Shown here one piece after another: positions 8,946 through 15,447 of a DNA stretch of 64,000 nt. The notes beneath the pieces were generated by a model. The model made no database searches and had not been told where the DNA came from. It saw only the letters and a list, made by a program, of their open reading frames with translations. Every line of letters starts with the position of its first letter. The first letter of the stretch is position 1. Made by a program: the position numbers and the translations under genes. This stretch comes from Gammaproteobacteria bacterium (GTDB taxonomy: Bacteria; Pseudomonadota; Gammaproteobacteria; HK1), in assembly GCA_012103455.1 (NCBI GenBank), contig WLWT01000002.1, forward strand, positions 1 to 64,000, read 5' to 3'.

Positions 8946-9045
8946 GGCTAACGCTAGCCATCAGCCGCCGCTTGCGGCGGTGGACGAATTGCGGCAGCAA
9001 TTTCGGCCACCGGGGCAAACGGTCGGTTGCATGGCATTGTTAGCG
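8946..9045. other. attC-like recombination site (site 3)
   Basis: About 100 bp. Ends GGCTAAC and GTTAGCG pair; GCCAT pairs with ATGGC, CCG with CGG, and a long inner stem pairs CGGTGG with CCACCG and CGAATTGC with GCAATTTCG. It sits between the start of the disrupted gene at 8931 and the end of the small gene at 9274, the expected spot for a cassette boundary in a minus-strand array. Confidence 0.7.
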
Positions 9046-9273
9046 CCAAACCATGTTTGGGACCGACCCCTGCTCCAACGGCACTTTCGCCGTCCTGCGA
9101 CCCCGAAGACGAACTCGGTCGCACCCTTGCATCCATTGCGCACCTTCTCGTCGCCACAGGAGAGGAACGATCGACGTGCTCAGGAGCGAGGACCGCGCGA
9201 CCTGGCCACGCGACGGTTGGCTCCCCAATCGCGAGCTGGTAGAGACCTGCCTACGGCTAGTTGGGTTCAAGCA

Positions 9274-9597
9274 CTACCTTCCAGTTCGTACGGGTCCGAC
9301 TCGCCGACGTCGAGCCAGGTGCCCTGCCAGATACAGACGCTCGTCAATCGATTCAGCCGAAACACGTATCTTCGCTTCAGTCGACGCTTCGCCCTCAAAT
9401 GCGAAGTTGCCTAAGCCATGATATTCGTCGATCATTTTCCGCAGCCTCGCACTGCCACGGAACTTGGCGCCGTCGTAGCTGCCCGAAAACTCAAGCGCAA
9501 GCGAATCATCCGTGAGAATGCAACGCGTGACACTTGCTGCGTAGTGGTCTTCCTCTTCTTCGGAAGCGTAGTCGAGCGTCAGGGTTCCTGTGTACAT
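9274..9597 (-). CDS. Small unknown cassette protein
   Basis: A 107-residue frame with ATG at 9597 and ribosome-binding site GGAGAG. The protein starts MYTGTLTLDYASEEEEDHY and appears to be a soluble beta-rich domain (LEFSGSYDGAKFRGSARL, GNFAFEGEASTEAKIRV) with an arginine-rich tail (HLARRRRVGPVRTGR). The tail may be out-of-frame extension after decay. It lies between attC-like sites 3 and 4 in the same orientation as the other cassettes. I do not recognise the family. Confidence 0.6.
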   Translation of the reverse strand: MYTGTLTLDYASEEEEDHYAASVTRCILTDDSLALEFSGSYDGAKFRGSARLRKMIDEYHGLGNFAFEGEASTEAKIRVSAESIDERLYLAGHLARRRRVGPVRTGR

Positions 9598-9611
9598 GGC
9601 TCATCTCTCCA

Positions 9612-9677
9612 GCGCTAACGCTTGCGTTCAGCGGCGCGCAGCGAAGCGAAGCGTCCGCTGCAACGTCATTGTTAGAG
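9612..9677. other. attC-like recombination site (site 4)
   Basis: Ends GCTAAC/GTTAG pair, followed by TTGCGTT against AACGTCA (one bulge) and a strong inner stem CAGCGG/CCGCTG closed by a GCGAAGCGAAGC loop. It directly follows the start of the gene at 9597, as a cassette boundary. Confidence 0.65.
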
Positions 9678-9687
9678 ACGCCCTAAC

Positions 9688-9820
9688 GCCTATCTGAAAT
9701 CTGAGGGACTTTTCTCGCTACGCGATGGTTGGAGCAAGCTTCACCCTGCTCAATGAACCGCCCTGTGCGGACCCGTATGCACGGTGGTGTGGGGAGGGTA
9801 GAGACCTTCTCTTACCCGGT
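9688..9820 (+). mobile_element. 3' fragment of a second class IIC group II intron
   Basis: The bases match the end of the complete intron: the last codons of the reverse transcriptase (AYLKSEGLFSLRDGWSKLH), the domain V region (GCCCTGTGCGGACCCGTATG) and a domain VI-like hairpin ending TTACCCGGT. The following bases, TAGCAC, look like the resumed right half of an attC core. The 5' 1.8 kb are gone; it starts abruptly beside attC-like site 4. Confidence 0.8.
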
Positions 9821-9826
9821 TAGCAC

Positions 9827-9854
9827 TTGATTTATGCGTATATGATTGTAATAT
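9827..9854 (+). promoter_or_regulatory. Candidate promoter of the first brnT-brnA pair
   Basis: TTGATT and TAATAT are separated by 16 bases, a plausible sigma-70 pair. The -10 box ends only six bases before the brnT ATG, so the transcript would have almost no leader and there is no clear ribosome-binding site. It lies in the 3' exon side of the intron fragment. Confidence 0.4.
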
Positions 9855-9860
9855 ACAGAA

Positions 9861-10160
9861 ATGATTGATTGGAACCAAATTATCGGCTTTGACTGGGATC
9901 ATGGAAATGTCAGAAAAAGTGAAGAAAAACATGCTGTTAGCCGATTTGAGGCTGAACAGGTGTTGTTTAACGAGCCTCTGCTAGTAGTGGATGACGTGAA
10001 GCATAGCAAGAAGGAACTGTGTTACCACGCTCTTGGAAAAACCAATGATGCCCGTTTGTTGCATATAACTTTTACCTTACGTTCGGCTGATACTTTAATT
10101 CGCGTGATTTCAGCTCGTGATATGCACCGGAAAGAGAGAAACATTTATGAGCAAAATTAA
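9861..10160 (+). CDS. brnT: BrnT-family ribonuclease toxin
   Basis: A 99-residue protein of the BrnT family (RelE-like fold). The opening WNQIIGFDWDHGNVRKSEEKH and the later FEAEQVLFNEPLLVVDD, HALGKTNDARLLHITFTLRS and IRVISARDMHRKERNIYE match the family plan: D-x-x-K near the start, H-R-E-R-x-x-Y at the end. BrnT toxins block translation by cutting RNA. The gene overlaps brnA by 14 bases. It runs opposite to the other cassette genes of this array. Confidence 0.93.
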   Translation: MIDWNQIIGFDWDHGNVRKSEEKHAVSRFEAEQVLFNEPLLVVDDVKHSKKELCYHALGKTNDARLLHITFTLRSADTLIRVISARDMHRKERNIYEQN

Positions 10161-10419
10161 AAATACTCCAACATTTAAAACAGAAGCCGAAGAAAGAGCT
10201 TTTTGGGAAAAGCATGACTCCAGTGATTATGTTGACTGGAAAAAAGCTCAATCCGTTTCAATGCCTAATTTGAAACCATCTACTAAAACTATTTCTTTGA
10301 GGCTCCCCGAAGGTTTGCTAGACAGCATCAAAATCGAAGCTAACAAACGCGACATGCCTTATCAATCTCTTATCAAAGCATGGCTTGCTGAGGATGTTAA
10401 GCAAAGTCGCAATGCCTGA
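10147..10419 (+). CDS. brnA: BrnA-family antitoxin
   Basis: Starts at the ATG at 10147 inside brnT (MSKIKNTPTFKTEAEERAFW); a longer frame from 10117 is less likely. The 90-residue protein has the family's N-terminal segment (FWEKHDSSDYVDWKKAQ) and a ribbon-helix-helix domain (TKTISLRLPEGLLDSIKIEANKR split over the strand and first helix). BrnA binds the toxin and represses the pair. The stop is one base before a palindromic-ended repeat. Confidence 0.92.
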   Translation: MSKIKNTPTFKTEAEERAFWEKHDSSDYVDWKKAQSVSMPNLKPSTKTISLRLPEGLLDSIKIEANKRDMPYQSLIKAWLAEDVKQSRNA

Positions 10420-10420
10420 A

Positions 10421-10713
10421 GGGCGCCTCTAACAATAGTCATTGTTTCGTGAGTGCAAGGAAGCACCGCGCGCACAACCGCAGTGTATAGGTGATCACTG
10501 CTGTCCCACAAAATAATTAATCACAGCGTATAACCTATTGATTTACATAAAAAATTGACTATGGCATTGTGTTTGAAACATGAAAACAGTTTTTCTGGAA
10601 ATTTCAAAGGGTTAGTATGCTCTATGGGACAGCAGTGATAGGTGATACATGAGGAGTTCGAGCACGGCGCTGACACCGCAAGCGCGGAAAAAGTGCATTG
10701 TTAGCAGGTGCCC
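10421..10713. repeat. Copy 1 of a 141-bp palindromic-ended repeat, interrupted by a MITE
   Basis: Matches the uninterrupted copies at 51707-51847 and 53717-53857: ends GGGCGCCT...AGGTGCCC, inner text TGAGTGCAAGG, GCACGGCGCTGACACCGC and GCGGAAAAAGTGC. In this copy the end stems read CTAACAAT/ATTGTTAG instead of CTAAAAAT/ATTTTTAG, a paired change that keeps the palindrome and makes the ends attC-like. A 142-bp element splits it at 10496-10637. Confidence 0.85.
10496..10637. mobile_element. 142-bp MITE with 9-bp target duplication
   Basis: Perfect 13-bp terminal repeats CACTGCTGTCCCA/TGGGACAGCAGTG enclose an AT-rich, non-coding core. ATAGGTGAT occurs immediately before and after it; the uninterrupted repeat copy at 51707-51847 has this sequence once, which proves the target duplication. 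The 9-bp duplication and end sequence suggest mobilisation by a DDE transposase of the IS4-like type, but no such gene is in the window. Confidence 0.88.
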
Positions 10714-10917
10714 AGTGTTGCCGGCCCTGCTTTGCGCGGCTAAGCCTGCAACCTTGACTTTACAAGGGGCACCCACAATCCGTCAGTATCTAGACCGTGC
10801 CGCCCAGCCGGCACGCGCTCACCGATAGTGCGGTTATCGAGGCTTTCTTAGCGGTGCGTTTCGAACTTGAAAAAGAAAAGCGGGGGCGCTTTGTGAGCGG
10901 TGGGGTGGGGTGTTGAG
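10714..10917. other. Intergenic stretch, nothing recognised
   Basis: GC-rich sequence between the repeat and the small gene at 10918. No frame, hairpin or RNA gene that I can support. Confidence 0.3.
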
Positions 10918-11169
10918 TTAGGCGGCGGCTAAAAAAATAGGTGGTTCCCCGTCCGAGGTGGACGGGGTGTAGTCCATGCGGCTGTGATCAGGGTCATCGT
11001 AACAATCCGGTTCTTCGAACCGGCCAGTCTCCCAATATTCATCGGCTTCGTTTTGCAACTGTGCCCGTTGGTCGCGCCGGGCGGCGGTTTTACTGCGCGT
11101 GTGTACGTGACCTTTGTTTAACAACGCTGTCCAGCCAATTGGCCGGCGGCTTTTCACTTTCTTGTCCAT
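10918..11169 (-). CDS. Small unknown protein
   Basis: I choose the ATG at 11169 (MDKKVKSRRPIGWTALLNKG) because CAGGAGA lies nine bases upstream; the longer frame to 11280 would have to cross a terminator-like hairpin. The 83-residue product is basic at the N-terminus and acidic later (YWETGRFEEPDCYDDPDHS). It has no membrane segment. The family is unknown to me. Confidence 0.5.
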   Translation of the reverse strand: MDKKVKSRRPIGWTALLNKGHVHTRSKTAARRDQRAQLQNEADEYWETGRFEEPDCYDDPDHSRMDYTPSTSDGEPPIFLAAA

Positions 11170-11235
11170 CGAATGGATCTCCTGGCTAAAGGGCACCTCT
11201 AAAGTTTTAATGTCGATCACCGTTCTTCCCAAACG

Positions 11236-11265
11236 AAAAAACCCGGCGCTAGCGCTACCGGGTTT
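11236..11265 (-). terminator. Rho-independent terminator-like hairpin
   Basis: On the minus strand AAACCCGG pairs with CCGGGTTT around a GCGCTAGCGC core, and a run of six T follows the stem. It lies downstream of the MATE gene and of the repeated CCAGCTAGATG motifs, and upstream of the small gene at 10918-11169. Confidence 0.75.
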
Positions 11266-11277
11266 CATACCGTGAAT

Positions 11278-11337
11278 CATCTAGCTGGGTGAGTCATCTA
11301 GCTGGACGCAGCCCGAAGGCACCTCCAACCTAGATGG
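11278..11337 (-). ncRNA. Candidate structured RNA with two alternative stems
   Basis: On the minus strand CCATCTAGGTTGG (11337-11325) can pair with either of two copies of CCAGCTAGATG (11305-11295 and 11288-11278); between them GCC-TTCG-GGC forms a small hairpin. A terminator follows 12 bases later. The two competing 3' arms plus terminator look like an attenuator or a small RNA. It does not match any RNA family I can name. Confidence 0.35.
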
Positions 11338-11488
11338 AGTACTTACGGGTTCTTGGCTTTCTCTCCCGGTATATACGACAACGATTAGCCCCTCACGGCC
11401 CGAATGGGATGCGAACCATAGCAAGGATCGGTACAGCAGTGAAGTGATGGATTTGTCAAAGAGAGATCAGCTGAGGGTGGCTGGCTCT

Positions 11489-12832
11489 CTAGCTAGCCGC
11501 TTTCTCGATGCGCGGATACCACCGCCACAACAAGATGCCACGTACGGCCATAAATACCATTACGCAAAACCAGAGGCCGTGATTACCCCATGTGGGTACA
11601 CACAGTTGGACCAGCAGGAGGTAAATCAACCCGGCGGCGGCGATGCTGTTGCGGGCTTCGCGGGTATGGGTGGCGCCGAAGAACACCCCGTCCAGCAAGT
11701 AACACCAGACGCTTATGAGCGGCGCCACGATCAGCCATGGCATGTACGCGCTGGCGGTTGCCGTGACTTCGGGAACGCTGGTGATGAGGCCGACGAACCA
11801 TGCGCCGGCGAGCGCGTAGAGGGCGGCGAAGATGAGCGCGGCGGCCAAGGACCAAAGTGCGGCGGATATGACCATGGCTCTTAGCGCCAGGCGGTTACGG
11901 GCGCCTAGCGCGCTGCCGGCCAATGCTTCGATGGCGAAAGCGAATCCATCCAAGCCGTAAGACATGAAGTGAAACAGATGAATGAGCACGGCGTTGGCGG
12001 CGAGCACGGTGTCGCCCTGGCGCGCGCCAATGGCGGCGAAATAGAAGAATGTGAGTTGCACCGCCAATGTGCGGATGAAAATGTTGATGTTAACGACCAT
12101 CAACCCCCGTAGGCGGGTGGCATCGAGTAGGGTTAATCCCGACCACCTGCCGCCCAGCCGCCGCAGCACGCGCCAAGCGAGGGCTATTCCCACGATGGCG
12201 GCGATGATCTCGGAGATGAGCGATGACCAAGCAACGCCCGCCACCCCCATATCGAGTACCACCACCATCCAGATGTCGAAGACGATGTTGCACGCATTCA
12301 ACACGAGTTGTGTCACCAGCGCCGCGCGCATCTGCTGGAGCCCGAACAGAACACCCAACACGGTGAGGTTGATGAGTGCGGCGGGGGCGCTCCAGATGCG
12401 TATGTCGTAGTACTCCCGCGCCGCTGTTTCGACCTCGGCGCTGCCTTCGATAAAGTGAAACGCCAGCCAGGCGAGTGGCTCCTTGGCCGCTACGATCAGC
12501 AATCCGAAGGCGATGGCCAACACCGATGCGCGCACTACCGTGGCATTGATTTGGGTCAAGTCGTTGGCGCCGAAAGCTTGAGCGGTGAAGCCGGTGGTGC
12601 CCATGCGCAGAAAGCTGAAGGCCCATTGGACGAAAGAAAATAAAATCGCGCCCAGGGCGACGGCGCCGATGTAGCGGGCATCGCCCAGGTGTCCCACCAC
12701 GGCTGTGTCAACGGCGCCGACTAACGGGATGGTCAGGTTGGAGAGTATGGTGGGCCACGCCAGCGACCACACGCGCCCATGCCATTCATCGGCGCGAACC
12801 GGTAGGGCCGCGGGAGAGACAGGGTGATTCAA
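11489..12832 (-). CDS. dinF: MATE-family efflux transporter (DinF-like)
   Basis: A 447-residue inner-membrane protein with about 12 hydrophobic segments, the normal MATE length. The start WSLAWPTILSNLTIPLVGAVDTAVVGHLGD is characteristic of the DinF branch, and the second half repeats the fold from about residue 230. MATE pumps export drugs or metabolites against a Na+ or H+ gradient; the substrate cannot be read from sequence. It stands alone, with its 3' end facing the structured region at 11278. ATG at 12832; no damage seen. Confidence 0.93.
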   Translation of the reverse strand: MNHPVSPAALPVRADEWHGRVWSLAWPTILSNLTIPLVGAVDTAVVGHLGDARYIGAVALGAILFSFVQWAFSFLRMGTTGFTAQAFGANDLTQINATVVRASVLAIAFGLLIVAAKEPLAWLAFHFIEGSAEVETAAREYYDIRIWSAPAALINLTVLGVLFGLQQMRAALVTQLVLNACNIVFDIWMVVVLDMGVAGVAWSSLISEIIAAIVGIALAWRVLRRLGGRWSGLTLLDATRLRGLMVVNINIFIRTLAVQLTFFYFAAIGARQGDTVLAANAVLIHLFHFMSYGLDGFAFAIEALAGSALGARNRLALRAMVISAALWSLAAALIFAALYALAGAWFVGLITSVPEVTATASAYMPWLIVAPLISVWCYLLDGVFFGATHTREARNSIAAAGLIYLLLVQLCVPTWGNHGLWFCVMVFMAVRGILLWRWYPRIEKAAS

Positions 12833-13166
12833 TGTGATGCCCGGCGGCGAAGAGGGACGCCATGGGCGTTGAGAATGGAGCCGAATGATTGCGCGAGCAT
12901 GCTGCTCGAGGCCTTAGCGGATGGAATGCTTGCCAAAGGTGAATCCCAGGTGTTGTAGGCGGTGGTGGCGTCGATCAAGCATCTCCCCGAGCCACTGGCC
13001 CGGCTGCGAATACCGCGTTTCGCAGTGCCGATGAACATATGGGCGCCGCCAAAAATAGTAATTTTTAGCGGCGCTCTTTAGAGAAAGTCAATCGCGCCCA
13101 GGCAGCGCTTTCATATCAGGTCTTTGTTCAGGACAGCATACTAGAGGTCCCCACTAGGAGACGACG
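12833..13166. other. Intergenic region between the MATE gene and the BREX operon
   Basis: It holds a doubtful 69-codon minus-strand frame without family resemblance and a strong palindrome at 13041-13076. The ribosome-binding site AGGAGA of the next gene lies at its right end. No tRNA or integrase is visible that would mark the island's left edge. Confidence 0.4.
13041..13076. repeat. Short palindrome related to the 141-bp repeat
   Basis: GCGCCGCCAAAAAT pairs with ATTTTTAGCGGCGC (one mismatch) around AGTA. The first 20 bases match the end of the dispersed repeat (GGGCGCCTGCTAAAAATAGT) closely, so this may be a minimal deletion form of it. It could also work as a bidirectional terminator between the MATE gene and BREX. 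Confidence 0.6.
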
Positions 13167-14141
13167 ATGCCGCTCGATCTATCCGACACGCTGGTGGTAG
13201 GCATTTCCGCGACCGCTCTGTTCGATCTGAGCGATGCCGATGCGCTGTTCCGTGCCGCGCTTGATGATCCGGATACTGCTATCGCCAGCTACCGCGACCA
13301 CATGCTTGCAAGGGAGAACACGCCGCTAGAACCCGGCACGGGTTTTCCGCTCGTGAAAGCGCTGTTGAACCTTAATTCGAGCCAGACAAATGGCGCCTCA
13401 CCCCTCGTGGAGATCGTCGTGATGTCGAGGAACAGCCCTGATTCCGGCCTGGGAATTCTGCACTCGATACGCCATCACAATCTGGCGATTACGCGGTCGG
13501 CTTTCACCGGTGGCGAGTCGGTGGTTCCTTATCTGCGTGCGTTCGATGTCGATCTGTTTCTGACCACCGAAGCGAGCGACGCCCAAGCCGTGATCGATGG
13601 CGATGGCGCCGCCGCAGTGCTGTCGTCACCCCCATCCGGGGCCGCCCGGCATCGGCACGACCAAGTGCGAATAGCATTTGACGGCGACGCCGTGTTGTTC
13701 GGCGATGACAGCGAGATCGTGTTCAAGACGCAAGGGCTGGAGCGTTTCCATGCCCATGAAGATGCGGCTAAGGACGAACCTTTGAACTATGGCCCATATG
13801 CCGCGTTTCTAAAGAAGTTGGCCCGCCTCCAGGAACGCCTGCCCGGACGCATGGAATGGTCGCCGGTGCGGGTCGCGCTGGTGACTGCACGCAACAGTCC
13901 GGCTGAGATCCGGGCGATCAAGACGCTCCGCTCGTGGGGCGTCTATGCAGACGAAGCTTTCTTCTTGGGCGGCGTCGAGAAGACGCAGGTACTGGAAGCA
14001 TTTCAGCCGCACATCTTCTTCGATGATCAACACGTCCACCTGGACAAGGCAAAGACCGTCGTACCATCGGCTCTAGTACCCCATCGGTCGGATTCTCCAC
14101 TGCGGGCTGTCGATGGCCTGAGGACTGTCGATGATCAGTGA
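13167..14141 (+). CDS. 5'-nucleotidase (PF06189 family), first gene of the BREX operon
   Basis: A 324-residue HAD-fold nucleotidase similar to the cytosolic NT5C1 type, which dephosphorylates nucleoside monophosphates. Family landmarks: VVGISATALFDLSD at the start, VVMSRNSPDSGLGILHSI, the catalytic HAD motif RIAFDGDAVLFGDDSE (DxD), VRVALVTARNSPAEIRAIKTLR, and HIFFDDQHVH. RBS AGGAGA precedes the ATG. It overlaps brxA by 11 bases, so it belongs to the BREX transcription unit. It is not one of the standard BREX genes; a role in nucleotide signalling or depletion during phage attack is only a guess. Confidence 0.88.
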   Translation: MPLDLSDTLVVGISATALFDLSDADALFRAALDDPDTAIASYRDHMLARENTPLEPGTGFPLVKALLNLNSSQTNGASPLVEIVVMSRNSPDSGLGILHSIRHHNLAITRSAFTGGESVVPYLRAFDVDLFLTTEASDAQAVIDGDGAAAVLSSPPSGAARHRHDQVRIAFDGDAVLFGDDSEIVFKTQGLERFHAHEDAAKDEPLNYGPYAAFLKKLARLQERLPGRMEWSPVRVALVTARNSPAEIRAIKTLRSWGVYADEAFFLGGVEKTQVLEAFQPHIFFDDQHVHLDKAKTVVPSALVPHRSDSPLRAVDGLRTVDDQ

Positions 14142-14829
14142 CTCCGAGACCACGGCATCCAGCCGTGAGCGCCGCACTACACCTAGACCTAATGCCGCGC
14201 CCGCAGGCGCCGGCACCGGTCACGCGAGCCTGAGACCGGCCCGCTACACGGCCTCCATCACCAACGGCGCGCTGAAGCTGACCGAGAGCCGCGCTGTCGC
14301 TAACCTGCTGCTTCAGGGCCTAGACGCGCAGGGTTGGCACGATGCCATCCAGACGCGGAATGTCCTGCAAGCGCGCAGCCCGGAGACCGCCAAGCGCTTG
14401 ACCCGCCTGCTCCGTGCCCGCCTCGAACTCATGGCGCCGCCACTGTGGAAGATGGTCGCAGACGGCTCCGCTTTGCTGGCAACGCATGCTTGCCTCGCCG
14501 CCGCCGTGAAGCACAGCAGACTCCTTGGCGACTTCCTTGACCAAGTAGTGCGCGAGCAATACCGCCTGTTCCGGCCGGCGCTCGGCCATCCGCTGTGGGC
14601 GCATTACATCGAGGATTGCCGCAGCCGCGACCCGGCGATGAGCGCCTGGAGTGAATCGACGGTGGAGCGACTTCGCTCCAGCGTCTTCCAGATCCTCGCT
14701 CAGGTGGGCTACCTCGAGAACACGCGGACGCTGAAGCTCCAGTGCGTGTTCATCGCCAAGGAAGTTCTTGGCTACCTGCGCGAACACGACGAGCAGTATG
14801 TGCTGCGCTGCATTCAGGTGAGTCCATGA
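14131..14829 (+). CDS. brxA: BrxA (DUF1819), BREX
   Basis: A 232-residue protein of the DUF1819/BrxA family, a small helical DNA-binding component found first in type 1 BREX operons. Family text: ARYTASITNGALKLTESRAVA, WHDAIQTRNVLQARSPETAKRL, LHPLWAHYIEDC-type segment, and TLKLQCVFIAKEVLGYL near the end. The first 25 residues are low-complexity and may not all be translated. It overlaps the nucleotidase gene at its start and brxB by ATGA at its end. Confidence 0.9.
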   Translation: MISDSETTASSRERRTTPRPNAAPAGAGTGHASLRPARYTASITNGALKLTESRAVANLLLQGLDAQGWHDAIQTRNVLQARSPETAKRLTRLLRARLELMAPPLWKMVADGSALLATHACLAAAVKHSRLLGDFLDQVVREQYRLFRPALGHPLWAHYIEDCRSRDPAMSAWSESTVERLRSSVFQILAQVGYLENTRTLKLQCVFIAKEVLGYLREHDEQYVLRCIQVSP

Positions 14830-15434
14830 CTGATCACTTGACCCACCGGCTGAACCGGATCCTGCCGAAGCTCGCGTCGGACGAGTTTCTGAGCGCCAGC
14901 GGCATCGGCAACGAGATCGCCTTCTACATCTTCGACTATCCGCCAGAAGATGAGCGGCACGTTCGCGAGCACATCCGGTTTCTGATAGCCCAACTGCCAA
15001 AAGTCCGGCCGGGCCTACGGGTTGCTCACGTCAACTTGTTCGACTTTCTCACCGACTACCTGCGCGAGCGCAAGGTGCTGGAGAAGTCGTTCAAATTGCA
15101 GCGTGAGAAAGGTAACGACGCGCTTTTGAAGGCGCTGAAGGGGATTCTGCACGAAGACAAGGTCGCTCAGCGTTTCGCCGGCATCGCCAAGCCGGAGGCT
15201 CACGACCTCGTGCTCATTTCGGGGGTCGGCAGCGCCTATCCGTTGCTGCGCTCCCACACCCTGCTAAGCAATCTGCATGCGCTGATGGATCGGACACCGC
15301 TGGTGATGTTCTACCCCGGCAACTACGACATGCAATCGCTGCGGCTCTTTGGCAAGACCGGGTTATCGGGTGGAAGTACCGAGGACCGAAGACGCACTAC
15401 CCACTACTACCGGGCTTTCCGGCTGATTGACTAA
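14826..15434 (+). CDS. brxB: BrxB (DUF1788), BREX
   Basis: Start chosen at the ATG in the ATGA overlap with brxA (MTDHLTHRLNRILPKLASDE), giving 202 residues, the usual length. DUF1788 landmarks: GNEIAFYIFDYPPEDE, VNLFDFLTDYLRER, LVLISGVGSAYPLLRSHTLL and PLVMFYPGNYDMQSLRLFG. BrxB is an essential small component of type 1 BREX of unclear biochemistry. Translationally coupled to brxA. Confidence 0.92.
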   Translation: MTDHLTHRLNRILPKLASDEFLSASGIGNEIAFYIFDYPPEDERHVREHIRFLIAQLPKVRPGLRVAHVNLFDFLTDYLRERKVLEKSFKLQREKGNDALLKALKGILHEDKVAQRFAGIAKPEAHDLVLISGVGSAYPLLRSHTLLSNLHALMDRTPLVMFYPGNYDMQSLRLFGKTGLSGGSTEDRRRTTHYYRAFRLID

Positions 15435-15447
15435 GACGAGGCCCACG

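Noticed and set aside
8980..9515. Several open frames on both strands around 8980-9515
   Set aside because: They overlap the attC-like hairpin and the antisense of the small gene at 9274, with no family resemblance.
12829..13038. A 69-codon minus-strand frame before the BREX operon
   Set aside because: Low-complexity serine/alanine/arginine text, no ribosome-binding site and no family resemblance.
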